The notes under the pieces: generated by a model | Seen by the model: only the letters and a program-made list of their open reading frames with translations | Databases searched by the model: none | Told to the model about the DNA's origin: nothing | Assembly (NCBI GenBank): GCA_002179805.1 | Contig: NAVB01002384.1 | Span: forward strand, 1-11,375 | Source of the DNA: Acanthamoeba lenticulata | Taxonomy: Eukaryota > Discosea > Longamoebia > Acanthamoebidae | Length of the DNA: 11,375 nucleotides | Direction of reading: 5' to 3' | Shown: in pieces, positions 1 to 8,070 of the stretch | Layout of the letters: each line of letters starts with the position of its first letter | Position numbering within the stretch: position 1 is the stretch's first letter | Position numbers and translations under genes: made by a program

Positions 1-832
1 CTGTGGTCGCGGGCGCCGCTCCGAACGCGCCGCCGGTGGTCGCGCCTGTGTCGGTGCCACACGCAGTGCGGTGAGCATTGCGCCGGGCGGGACGACGGCG
101 AGGGGGTGATGGTGATAGCGACGGCGGACGAGGAGAGGGCTGATGCGTACCGCCAAAGCTGGGCGCGGCGGAGGTGCCGCCAAACGTGAAGGCCGAGGAC
201 GCGGCAGGCGCTGCCGCCGGGGCAGCGGCGCCGCCAAACGAAAAGGGGAAGCCGCCTGCATGACGCAGATTCGAAGTGTGAGACGAGCAGCGCGCGCGGC
301 TGCAGCCAAAGACGGAGTCATGTGGGGAAGGGGGGCACGAACCGGTTGTGGACGCCGCGGGCTGTGTGGCGGCAGGCGCGCCAAAGAGGCTCGAGCCAGT
401 GCTCGGGGCAGGCGCGCCAAAGAGTGAACTGCCGCCAAAGGCAGGAGTCGTGGAGGCAGCCGGGGCGCCAAACATGGAGGGTGTGGTGGTCGTGGTGGCG
501 CCAAATGCCGGAGCAGCTGAAGGAAAGAAAGGAAAAATTGGTGAGCAAATCGAGAGAGGGCGGCCAGGAGAAGATGCGGAATTCCTACCCCCGAAGGTGG
601 GAACACTAGTGGTAGTGGAAGGAGTCGGAGCTCCGAAAGTAAATGTGGATGAGGGCGTACTGGCTGCTGGCGCACCAAATGTCGTACCACCGAAAGTCGA
701 AGGTGCAGTGGTCGTTGCGCCGCCGAAGAGGGACGTGCCTGCCGTTGGTTGATGCGTAAGTTTTGCAGCAAATTCAAGAAAACCAGGAGGAAGCGCACCG
801 GTCCCAAATGATGGGGCCCCAAACAAGGACAT
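1..832 (-). CDS. FG-repeat nucleoporin, N-terminal part (runs off left edge)
   Basis: Proposed exons are 799-832, 589-738, 343-516, 151-255 and 1-45. The start ATG at 832-830 follows an in-frame stop at 850-848 and gives the N-terminus MSLFGAPSFGTG. About 170 residues are visible, with 16 FG dipeptides (SLFGAP, FGG, TFGAP, SMFGAP, FGAA) separated by Thr/Ser/Ala/Pro spacers. This is the composition of the disordered FG domain of nucleoporins that line the nuclear pore channel and bind transport receptors. Introns 739-798, 517-588, 256-342 and 46-150 all have GT-AG ends, and splicing keeps FG units in register (for example FGAAPAFG across intron 2). All four are multiples of three without stops, so each could also be read through. 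An 18-bp exact repeat (371-388 and 407-424) encodes two SLFGAPA units. No folded domain is in view, so Nup98-, Nup54- and Nup58-type assignments cannot be separated. Confidence 0.85.
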   Translation of the reverse strand, partial: MSLFGAPSFGTGALPPGFLEFAAKLTHQPTAGTSLFGGATTTAPSTFGGTTFGAPAASTPSSTFTFGAPTPSTTTSVPTFGGRNSASSPGRPLSICSPIFPFFPSAAPAFGATTTTTPSMFGAPAASTTPAFGGSSLFGAPAPSTGSSLFGAPAATQPAASTTGSCPPSPHDSVFGCSRARCSSHTSNLRHAGGFPFSFGGAAAPAAAPAASSAFTFGGTSAAPSFGGTHQPSPRPPSLSPSPPRRRPARRNAHRTACGTDTGATTGGAFGAAPATT

Positions 833-1187
833 AGTGTGGTGGTTCGCTTAAATCACAAAGAGGGTTGTATTATTTGGCCACAACAAGCAGCAAAAGATGA
901 CGGTGTATCGGTTCCAGAAGGGGATGTGAAATGGGAGCAATGGGAGCGGCAGGGTGTAGTCACGTTTGAGGCGCAAGGCCTTCGTGAATCTTCTCGAATC
1001 TTGGCGCGAGAACAGAAGGAAATAGGAAAATAATTGTTTATATTTTTTCCTGACCGTTACACGCCGCCACCAAGATTCGTGACACTGGAGCCTGCTGTCG
1101 CTTTCTGTCGCTTGCCAACAAAGCTCACTAACAGCTAGGTAGTACTAGCACGCAATCTGTTTCATTTTTTTCAATTTTTATTATCTT
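833..1187. other. intergenic region between the FG nucleoporin and HHE genes
   Basis: This 355-bp stretch should hold the 5' region of the FG nucleoporin gene (minus strand, from 833 upward) and the 3' UTR of the HHE gene (just below 1188). It is more AT-rich than the flanking exons near 1030-1060 and 1160-1190. An AATAATA stretch on the minus strand near 870-877 lies about 40 nt before the nucleoporin ATG and could act as a weak TATA element. A 65-codon open frame on the plus strand (836-1033) has no recognisable protein features and I do not call it. Confidence 0.5.
1177..1182 (-). terminator. AATAAA polyadenylation signal of the HHE gene
   Basis: The minus strand reads AATAAA at 1182-1177, beginning six nucleotides after the proposed TAA stop (1190-1188) and followed by an A-rich stretch. 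The position agrees with a very short 3' UTR and supports the chosen last exon. Confidence 0.5.
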
Positions 1188-2372
1188 TTATACTTGCTGT
1201 TGAGAAAGTGGTGCCTGTTGATAGCCCTTGCTCTGGGCCCAGGAAGGAGGTTGTTTATCGTAATGTAGCTGGTAGCGAGCGAGAAAAAGGCGAGATGCAT
1301 CATCAGGTCGCTCTCACCTTGTCACTGATGGCGCGCACGCGCGTGTCGATGTTGTGGTCGCTGGCCTTGAGCTCTCTCACGCGACCGACAAGCCGACCGA
1401 TTTCGGCGTAGTCCTCCGGGAGGAGACACCGCTGGAGGCAGGCCTGGATCTCGGTCTCCTCCCTGTGGCTTCGCTTCGCTGTATCGATTGGGACCAGACA
1501 GAACCATAAGAAGAAGAAGAAGAAGAATGAGAAGAATGCTGCTGAGTAGAAGGTGGGACAAGGCGAGTACCGATGAGGGCTATGAGGGGCTCGATAGTCG
1601 GTCCAAACGTGGGCTGAGTGAAGTGCGTCCCCTGAAGTGCCACTAGTCCAGTCTGGAAGCAGCAGCAACCACCAATGGCAACAGCACAACAAACACAAGA
1701 CGTCAATGCCACGCACATCATTGCCATTATCACCACCCGAGCTCGGTGCCTGTCCTACCATCATCGCCGGGTGCTCAGCCCGGGCGGTCTCGACCAGCGC
1801 GCTGCCCACCTCCCCGCAGGCAAGGAGAACGGGAAACAGGACCTGGCAAAGGGACCCCCATGAGAAATGGTGTTAGCAGGTAAGTGGGCAACAAAGCCAG
1901 CAACGACCACCACTTGGAATAATTCGAGCATTATTAATACATGTAGTCCTGCACCGGATCTATGGGGGTAAAGAGGGAACACCGCAAGAGAAAGAAGAAG
2001 AGAGGGGGGGGGGGGAAAGTAGAGCACCTTCTCCTCAACGACCAATTGGGCCGAGAGTAACTCAGCAATGCGAAAGGTGATGGCCTGTGTTATGTCTCCT
2101 CGCGGGTGTCCCGGGGCAGTCTGCTGCATGAAGAGGAGGCCCAGCGCGCCTTCCATTGCGCCCATGTTATTGTTGTTCCCCTCCAGCTCCATGCCCGAAG
2201 TTTCTTCTCTTGTCTGTCGCTTTCCGTTGTGTTGGTGCTCTGCTCCGCCGTTGCCACGACGGCCTTCATTTTCGTTCCTGGTGGCTGGTGGCAGTGCGCC
2301 TTTTCTGTCCATGGCACGAAAGGGGCCCTCGTCGTGCGTCGATGGTGTCCCCAGCGCTGCCGTTTCCTTCAT
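1188..2372 (-). CDS. hemerythrin-like HHE domain protein
   Basis: The model has five exons: 2028-2372, 1759-1842, 1571-1652, 1318-1478 and 1188-1268. Phases match at every junction and give 250 residues. Residues 1-70 are low complexity (Gly/Asn/Glu/Arg-rich). Residues about 74-220 resemble the four-helix HHE (hemerythrin) fold: IAELLSAQLVVEEK/VLFP at 102-119, then ARAEHPAMM (135-143), IEPLIALIAKRSHREETEI (163-181), and a last helix ending near 215. HHE proteins normally bind a diiron centre and sense or carry O2, NO or iron. Here the expected first HxxxE is Q109-xxx-E113, and the second His-Glu motif is H175-REETE with shifted spacing, so metal binding may be reduced or lost. H139 is retained. 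The start at 2372 lies about 31 nt after a TATATA; M21, M61, M70 and M73 are other possible starts. The C-terminal 26 residues are Gln-rich. The family call rests on pattern, not on a search. Confidence 0.62.
1508..1527 (+). repeat. (AAG)n microsatellite in HHE intron 3
   Basis: About 6.5 copies of AAG on the plus strand give CTT repeats on the transcribed (minus) strand. They lie inside intron 1479-1570 and probably serve as its polypyrimidine tract. Confidence 0.75.
2004..2015. repeat. G12/C12 homopolymer in HHE intron 1
   Basis: Twelve G on the plus strand (C on the sense strand) lie just inside the 5' end of intron 1843-2027. This is one of five similar runs in this window, all intronic. 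Confidence 0.9.
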
Positions 2373-2402
2373 GTCCACTCTCGCGCTTCTCCCAAGGTAG
2401 CG

Positions 2403-2408
2403 TATATA
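2403..2408 (-). promoter_or_regulatory. TATA box of the HHE gene
   Basis: The palindromic TATATA lies 31-36 nt upstream of the proposed HHE start ATG (2372) in otherwise GC-rich DNA. A TATA-directed start site would fall close to the ATG, so the 5' UTR would be nearly absent. The UCHL5 gene shows the same arrangement. Confidence 0.5.
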
Positions 2409-2756
2409 TCGAAAAACTAAAAGTTGTACTATTTGGCTGTGTTGTTGCTGACACACTCTCAAAGTACTCTGCGACGGCCCCAACGCTTTGTGCAGGCCTC
2501 GAGTACGCACCTCCGGCGCGCAGGAAGAGAGCGAGCGAGGCCTGGGGAGGGGTTGGCTTCATTTCCTGTCCCTTTCGGTCGGAAGTACGCTGAAAATTGG
2601 ACTAACTCCGGTACCGTTGAGTACCACCTTGCGCTACCTCTTGGTGCTCTTTGTCGGCTCGCTACAAGAGGCAACCAACCCAGGTTGAGAATGCACGTTG
2701 AGTGCCTTTGGGCCATCGTCCGTGGATGAACGACGGCGTCGTTGGCCGTGTGGACA

Positions 2757-2774
2757 TAAATAAATAAATAAATA
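2757..2774 (-). repeat. (TTTA)n tract in the F-BAR gene 3' UTR
   Basis: The plus strand shows TAAA repeats; the sense strand therefore reads overlapping ATTTA units (four) about 45-65 nt after the stop codon. Such AUUUA clusters resemble AU-rich instability elements, or this may simply be a microsatellite that supplies the U-rich part of a polyadenylation region. No sense-strand AATAAA is visible nearby. Confidence 0.6.
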
Positions 2775-2792
2775 GCAAAGCACAATCATCAG

Positions 2793-2807
2793 GCCGGGCA
2801 ACCCGGC
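2793..2807 (-). other. short GC hairpin just after the F-BAR stop codon
   Basis: A perfect 6-bp inverted repeat (2793-2798 with 2802-2807) has a 3-nt loop and begins about 12 nt downstream of the TGA at 2822-2820. In RNA it would form a compact GC hairpin. It may be chance in GC-rich DNA. Confidence 0.4.
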
Positions 2808-2819
2808 GTCTTCGTCGCA

Positions 2820-5800
2820 TCAGGCGACATCGGTCCGGCGCACGTAGTTGGAGGGGAACATGCCCGTGCGGCCATCCGGATACACGCCGACGAACCTGCG
2901 ACCGCACAAGAGCGATTGCCCGCCCCCCCCCCCTCCTCTGGTGAGTCCCGACAAGACGCAAACCACGAGCCGGGAGCAGCGCACCATTGCTCGACGACCT
3001 CAGTCACGTAGAGAACCTCGCCGGCTTGTTGATGAAATGCAACGAAGACGGCGTGGGTGTGGTGGTAGGCGTGAGCACAAAAGCGCGAGCATGAATCAAA
3101 CATTCAGAAGGAACTCGCACGCACCTCGGATCGTGAGTTCATCCTCATTCTCGGCTTCAAAGTCGAACAGGACCTGCGCCCCCGAGCAGAGTGAGCCTAC
3201 TTCACGCCGAGAGCACGCCCCCCCCCCCAAGGAAGGCCACGTACGACACATGCGAAACCCGCGTTCTCCTCCTCCTCCTCCTCCACCCCAGCATGGACGA
3301 GCGACGGCGCGGAGGCATTCGTCGACGGTCCGAGCCCGGACGGCGTCTCTCGCACGATGATCGACGCCGGGTCCGGCACGGGGAGCGGGACGGGCAAGCT
3401 CCCCATCGTCGGTTGCGCCAACCTCGCTTCGGCGGGTCCGCTGCCGGTGCTGCTGCTTGTGCCGGCGTCGTTGCGGCCGAGGCCGCCCACACCGACGTCA
3501 GCGGGCTCGTCCTCGCGAGTGATCTTCCGCAGCGCGCCGCTGCGGCGGAGCTTGCCTCCACGCCTGTCGCTCCGCGACGACACGGAAGACGAAGAGGACG
3601 ATGACGAGGAAGAGGACGATGACGAGGAGGCGGGCGCCTGCTTCTCCTGCTCGATGAAGGCCAGCAGCGACGGCGACGAGTCCGACGTCGAGATCGAGGT
3701 GTAGGTCGAGGAGGGCGACAGCGGGGGCGAGGCCAGGTCGACCGAGGCCCGGGGCGGCACGAGTTCAGGCAGCGAGCGGTTGGCAGGCAAGCCCCGCCCA
3801 CTCTGCGACTGCCCCGAGCCGCCGCCGCCAGCGCTGTCGTCGTGGTGGTCGTCGTCGCTGTCGACAGAGCTGATGGCGCTGTGGCTGTCGCCGGAGCTCG
3901 AGTGGCGCAGCGGCCGCACATAGTTGGAGGGAAAGCTGCCCACGCGGCCGTCGGCCATCTCGCCCTTCCACCAGCCCTCCTCCTCGATCTCCATGACCGT
4001 GATGACGTCGCCGGGGGCGATGCTCAGCTCGCCCTCCTCCTCGGCCTCGTAGGGGTAGAGGACCTCCACGCGCGGCAGGTTGCGCACCGGCGCGGCCGCC
4101 TCGACGTCGAGCGCCTTCTCCTTGGCCGGCCCCGGGGCCTGTCGCTTCACTGCGAAGCCCGCCCAGTCGCACAGTCAGCGAGCGAGACCAGAGCGACGGG
4201 CAAGCATGCGGCGGCGCGCGGGCGTACGCGGGGCTGTGGGGATGACGCTCGACGAGGTGGGGCTCACGATGACGGTGCCGACGCCCTCCGGCTTGAACTT
4301 GAAGCGCACCGAGTTGCCTGACGATGACCTGCGCCAGCCCCAGCGTCAGCTGCAGTCTGGTTCCTCCGCTTGGGGGGAAGGGGGATGAAGGCGCACCGGT
4401 CCCGTCGGAACTTGGAGGCGGGCTGCCAGGCCTCCATGACCAGCGGCGCAGGCAGGCCCTGGCCCGTCCTGTTCGACAAGGCCGAGTCCTTTTAGCTCCG
4501 AATTCACAAATGTTTTTGTAACGTAAACGAAAAAGAACGAAGAATTTGGAGGAAACCTGTTGCCGAGAATCCAGGTCTGGATGTCCTTCTGGCTGTCGAT
4601 GTTCTTGATGATCTTCTGCACGGCACCGAGGGCCTCGGGCTGGTGTGTGAAGCTGCCGCTCCACGTCACGCAGCCCTCCTGCCAATCGCGTCCCTCTTCA
4701 GCCCTTCATGCAACTACAAAGAGTGGAAGAGGGAGCGGCAGATGAAGAAGAAGAAGAAGAAGAAAGAGAACCTCGAGGATGGCCTTCATGGTGTCGATGC
4801 GGGTCTCTTCCATGGCCTCCAATGACTGAAGGCGCTTCTAGGTGAGCTGTGTGTGGACACAAACCAACAAGAGATCGGAACAAGGAGACGTACGTTGAGG
4901 ATCTTCTTGGTCTCTTGCACGTGCTGTTCCTGCGCGACGTTGAAATCCGCAACGGCCCTTTTATGACGTGGGCGGGGTTAAGGGACGGCGGTTTGTTGTC
5001 GGTCAGTCGGTGGAGAGAGAGAGAGAGAGGAAGGACAGGAAGGCGATCCGTACTTGGCATAAAGCTTCTCGCATACCTCGCATTCCCTGACGAGCGCCTG
5101 CAGAGTTGCGTTCAACTGCGCATGGAGAGCAGAGGCCAAGGTGAGCATTGCGGGCGTGGTGGTGGTGGTGGTGGTGGTCAACAAGCAGGAGGACTTCAAG
5201 GATGTTGCGGGCCAGACCTTGACCAGCTTGGGCGTGGCGATGGCCGCATCATTCTGCGCGGCTTCGTACTGCTGCTTGGCCATCTCGCTCTGGTACCGGC
5301 GCCGGTCCGGGCCCCGTCAGAATGCTGCAAAGTCACAGCACACGCGCATCGGGAGGGGATGATGAGGCGCGTACCTCACGGGCCACCTTGTAGTATCGGC
5401 TCTTCAGCTGTGAATGATTTTTTGATCGATCATATTAGAGACCATCAATCCACGAAGAAACAGGTGGACGCAGAGGGAAGATGCATACGCGCATGACTTC
5501 GGCGAGCCCCTTCTCGCGTTCCTTGTTCAGCTTGGAGGCCTCGGCAAAGTACTTTGTTTTTAAAAGCAAGCGTGAGCGTTTGCCAATTCTCCGGCCCGCC
5601 ACTGTGGGGGGGGGGGAAGAGGGACGCACGCTCGTGGTGGCCTTGGCCTGCAGCGCGCAATGTTCCTGCAAGGTGAAGGAGGCCTTCTTCCAGTGCTCCA
5701 TCAGCATCGCGTGCATGTCGGCGTTGATATGCAGATACTCTGGATAGCATGACGCATCGAGCGCCATCCACGACGTGAGCTCTCCCACAAGCCAACCCAA

Positions 5801-6267
5801 TGAGAGGAAGAGATACGCACTTCGAAACGCTTGCCAGGCGGACCCCAGCGTCCTGCAACCACCGCACACAACAGGCGTTTTGAGTTGCGTGAACGACAGG
5901 AGCGTCTGCCCCAGAGAGAGAAGGGGGAGTGCGGGTGCTTACCCTCCTTCGGTACACTGTGACTGGCGAGCGGAGAGCTTCTTAAAGCCTTTGACATAGG
6001 CCAGCTCGAGATCTATCATCTCATCAATGAAGGACTGCACCTCGCGGTACGTCTTACGGCCCTCCTCCACCCTTTTCTCCGCTTGTTCAAGTCCTCCCTA
6101 AAAGCGAAGACGGAGGATTAAGAACGAAGATCGCCACCTTGGGGGGGGGGGAGAGGGGAGGGAGATACCCATAGCTCCTGTTCAAAGGTGAGGCGAGGAA
6201 GGATCGACAAGCGAGGGGAGAGGACACCCCCAGGTCCACTCGCACCACCACCCGGCACAGCCTGCAT
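2820..6267 (-). CDS. F-BAR domain protein with two SH3 domains
   Basis: Seventeen exons: 6169-6267, 5943-6097, 5821-5852, 5630-5739, 5489-5551, 5375-5407, 5218-5289, 5054-5115, 4894-4957, 4772-4837, 4557-4678, 4397-4468, 4228-4328, 3245-4149, 3125-3173, 2985-3024, 2820-2895. Spliced length is 706 residues. Residues about 27-292 form the F-BAR (FCH) domain: [65 protein letters not shown], and [22 protein letters not shown] dimers bind curved membrane. SH3-1 is about 377-431 ([31 protein letters not shown]). SH3-2 is about 650-702 ([35 protein letters not shown]). Between them lies a disordered, Ser-rich, phosphorylatable linker with a poly-Ser run. F-BAR plus tandem SH3 is the layout of fungal Bzz1-like proteins that link endocytic membranes to Arp2/3-dependent actin assembly; that role here is inference. 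The 5' exon is the least certain, and intron 7 has a weak GTCTGG donor. Confidence 0.9.
2923..2933. repeat. C11 homopolymer in F-BAR intron 16
   Basis: Eleven C on the plus strand (G on the sense strand) lie inside intron 2896-2984. Confidence 0.9.
3218..3228. repeat. C11 homopolymer in F-BAR intron 14
   Basis: Eleven C on the plus strand (G on the sense strand) lie inside intron 3174-3244, shortly after the GTACGT donor. If the intron were read through, the frame would end in a short tail just past this run and the second SH3 would be lost. Confidence 0.9.
4744..4764 (+). repeat. (GAA)7 microsatellite in F-BAR intron 10
   Basis: Seven GAA copies give a CTT-rich tract on the sense strand within intron 4679-4771, close to its GTTCTC donor. 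Confidence 0.8.
5158..5178 (+). repeat. (GGT)7 microsatellite in F-BAR intron 7
   Basis: Seven GGT copies read ACC on the sense strand. They lie within the proposed intron 5116-5217. If that intron were retained they would encode a Thr run inside the F-BAR domain, which argues for removal. Confidence 0.75.
5606..5616. repeat. G11/C11 homopolymer in F-BAR intron 4
   Basis: Eleven G on the plus strand (C on the sense strand) lie within intron 5552-5629, about 14 nt after the GTGCGT donor. Confidence 0.9.
6141..6151. repeat. G11/C11 homopolymer in F-BAR intron 1
   Basis: Eleven G on the plus strand (C on the sense strand) lie within intron 6098-6168, following a CT-rich stretch near the donor. 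Confidence 0.9.
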
Positions 6268-6397
6268 GCCCGCTGTTGTTGCAGGCCCTTCAAGCCAACC
6301 AAGGATGAAAAAAAGACGTGACGAAATGCCAAGTATGCAAGGAATGCTGCTGTTTATGGTGGTCAAGAACAACAAGAACTGGAAGGCTCTTCCTTCT

Positions 6398-7955
6398 TCA
6401 CTGCTTGTCCTTTCTCCGCTCCTTCTCCTCGGCTTCCTTTTGCTTGGCCTGCTCCACCAGGTCCCTGTGTGTGTGTGTGTGTTGCGTCGTGGATGGCCTT
6501 TCATCAGCTTTCGGGGCAAGACCACGCGGAAGGACAAGTGAGGTGTTGAGGCGTACACAAGCTGGCCCTTCTCGGCAAGGAGCTTCAGCATATTCATAAT
6601 GAAGGGAATGTAGTTGTGCTTCCTCCTGATGTTCTCCAATCGCCAGTTCTTCCTCTTCTCCTCCTCGAGTTTGATGGCATCCTGGCAGGTGCTGATCTGG
6701 TCGTCTGTGCACGGGTTCATCAATCTCAGTCCATAACTGCATCACAACATTTTCGACTCAACTTGCCAACATACCCAACAGGACGAGCTGCTGCCTGAGG
6801 TTGTCGGCTCCAGGTCCATCCGCCATATCCATCAACCTGGTGTTGACCTCGGCCTTCTGGTTTTCAAAGTCCTGGATCTGCTCCTTGTAGAACGTGACAC
6901 GATTCTTGATAACGGCCATCAGGTTGAAACGGATCTCCGACCGCGCATACCTGGAAGAAGCACAAAGCGCTCACCGTTAGAACGGGCTCGTATTCTACGT
7001 CGGGCGACTGGTCTGGAGCCAAGTAGATGCTATTGTACTTTTCGATGCGCTTCTGGATCTCGGGGCAGACCTTGTCCAGCCAGTCCTCGTCAGTGCAAGG
7101 GCCTGATTCACGCACAGGACAAGTCAAGCAAGTGCGTCAGAACAACCAGAAGAAGAGCTGGTTGCTGCAGCCGTACCAAGGTTGATGGGTCCCTTCTTCA
7201 GGCCATCCAACTCGTAGAGGCGGCCCTTGTAGGGGAGATAGCTGATGAAGTGGTAGACGTCCTCCGACGACTCGTCCTGCTTGCCGCCCGAGTAGATGAA
7301 CGGCTCCGGCCTAGAAAAGCTGTTGTGAACCCTGCGGATGAGGTCGCTGTTGCTGATGGCCAGGCCGCGCATCTAGATGATGGTTCGTGGCACAGAAACG
7401 AGCCCATGTGGGGTCAACAAAACGGCAACGCAGAAGAAAGAGGAGAGCGCAAGGCTGCAAACGTACCTCAGGCGGGAACTCTCGTGAGAACTCCTTGAAC
7501 TGGGTCAGCTCTTCGCCCAGATTGACGTTGGAGTTAAGAAGGATTGAGAGGATGGCCTGCGTGGCACAGGCGTTGTTGATCACCTGGTTGGCAAAGAACA
7601 CGTCCGTGTCAAAGGGGCTCTCGGTGGCCCTGTTGTCTGACTCATCGGCGCGCCACTTGAAGAGGAAGATGAGACCATAGATGGGCCTGATGCACGCAGC
7701 ATCACGGTCAACTCCCGCACACAATAGCAAGATCTGTGTTAACAATGATGGTGTTGTACTGAAGGCGTTGCAGAATTTCGCGGTCCAATGCGTAGAGTTC
7801 TTCAACCTGGCAATCCTTGACACCAATCTCTTCGATGAGCTCAGTGAATACGCCTGCAGCACTTAGAATGAGATGATTCACACGGTGAACAAAGCAAAAA
7901 TGAAACACATTTCTGTACCAGGATCAGACTCGATGGTGCACCAATTGTCAGCCAT
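6398..7955 (-). CDS. UCHL5: UCHL5/UCH37 proteasome-associated deubiquitinase
   Basis: Eight exons: 7919-7955, 7760-7853, 7467-7686, 7177-7372, 7039-7102, 6775-6950, 6557-6704 and 6398-6464. They splice in phase to 333 residues, close to the roughly 330 of animal UCHL5. The N-terminus [19 protein letters not shown] and the segments [12 protein letters not shown] and [16 protein letters not shown] match the peptidase C12 family. The catalytic set is complete: Q78 (oxyanion), C84, H158 (VYHFISY) and D173 (LYELDGL). [13 protein letters not shown] closes the catalytic domain. A coiled region follows, and then the C-terminal domain with [19 protein letters not shown] (284-302) and a Lys/Glu-rich tail, which in UCH37 binds RPN13 (or INO80-associated NFRKB). 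The enzyme trims ubiquitin chains on the 26S proteasome. The ATG at 7953-7955 is the first after a TATATA, and the first exon is only 37 nt. Introns are 57-100 nt; the last ends in a CA-dinucleotide repeat. Confidence 0.96.
6466..6482 (+). repeat. (TG)n dinucleotide repeat at the 3' end of UCHL5 intron 7
   Basis: On the sense strand this is a CA repeat that runs straight into the CAG acceptor at 6467-6465. It replaces a normal polypyrimidine tract, so length variation could affect splicing of the final exon. Confidence 0.75.
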
Positions 7956-7993
7956 TTGTTCGTGCTCGCGCTGGATCTCAACAACTCCAAAGA

Positions 7994-7999
7994 TATATA
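7994..7999 (-). promoter_or_regulatory. TATA box of the UCHL5 gene
   Basis: TATATA (sense strand TTATATATC) lies 39-44 nt upstream of the UCHL5 start ATG at 7955. Spacing and sequence closely match the element before the HHE gene. Confidence 0.5.
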
Positions 8000-8070
8000 A
8001 TGTGCGAGTAGAAACGTTTGCAACCGGTGGCGAGAAAGAAAAATGAAAAAGAAAATACAATATCCAGGTT

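Larger units (their letters stand above)
2373..2819. other. intergenic region between HHE and F-BAR/SH3 genes
   Basis: This 447-bp stretch is expected to hold the HHE promoter (TATATA near 2405) and the 3' UTR of the F-BAR gene (below 2820). The open frames on both strands here are short, overlap one another and show no domain-like sequence. The 3' UTR side carries a small hairpin and a tetranucleotide repeat, listed separately. Confidence 0.5.

Noticed and set aside
371..424. Repeated GGCGCGCCAAAG units resembling E2F-type TTTGGCGC binding sites
   Set aside because: Each unit encodes FGAP in the nucleoporin exon, and the spacing follows the protein repeat. Coding constraint explains them better than a regulatory array.
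3..852. A plus-strand frame with GAPK/GAPN/PPK repeats interrupted only by TGA stops, as if TGA were recoded
   Set aside because: The repeats are the antisense image of FG codons on the minus strand. In-frame TGA here is simply the complement of sense-strand TCA serine codons, so no recoding is needed.
836..1033. 65-codon plus-strand open frame in the first intergenic gap
   Set aside because: No domain, no good start context and no splice partners; it covers the probable promoter of the nucleoporin gene.
3842..4321. 159-codon plus-strand open frame
   Set aside because: It lies wholly antisense to the SH3-1 exon, which has strong family similarity; it is a shadow of GC-rich codon use.
4849..5496. 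215-codon plus-strand open frame, the longest on the plus strand between 1 and 10200
   Set aside because: It overlaps five short F-BAR exons on the other strand, includes a GGT microsatellite translated as poly-Gly, and has no recognisable domain.
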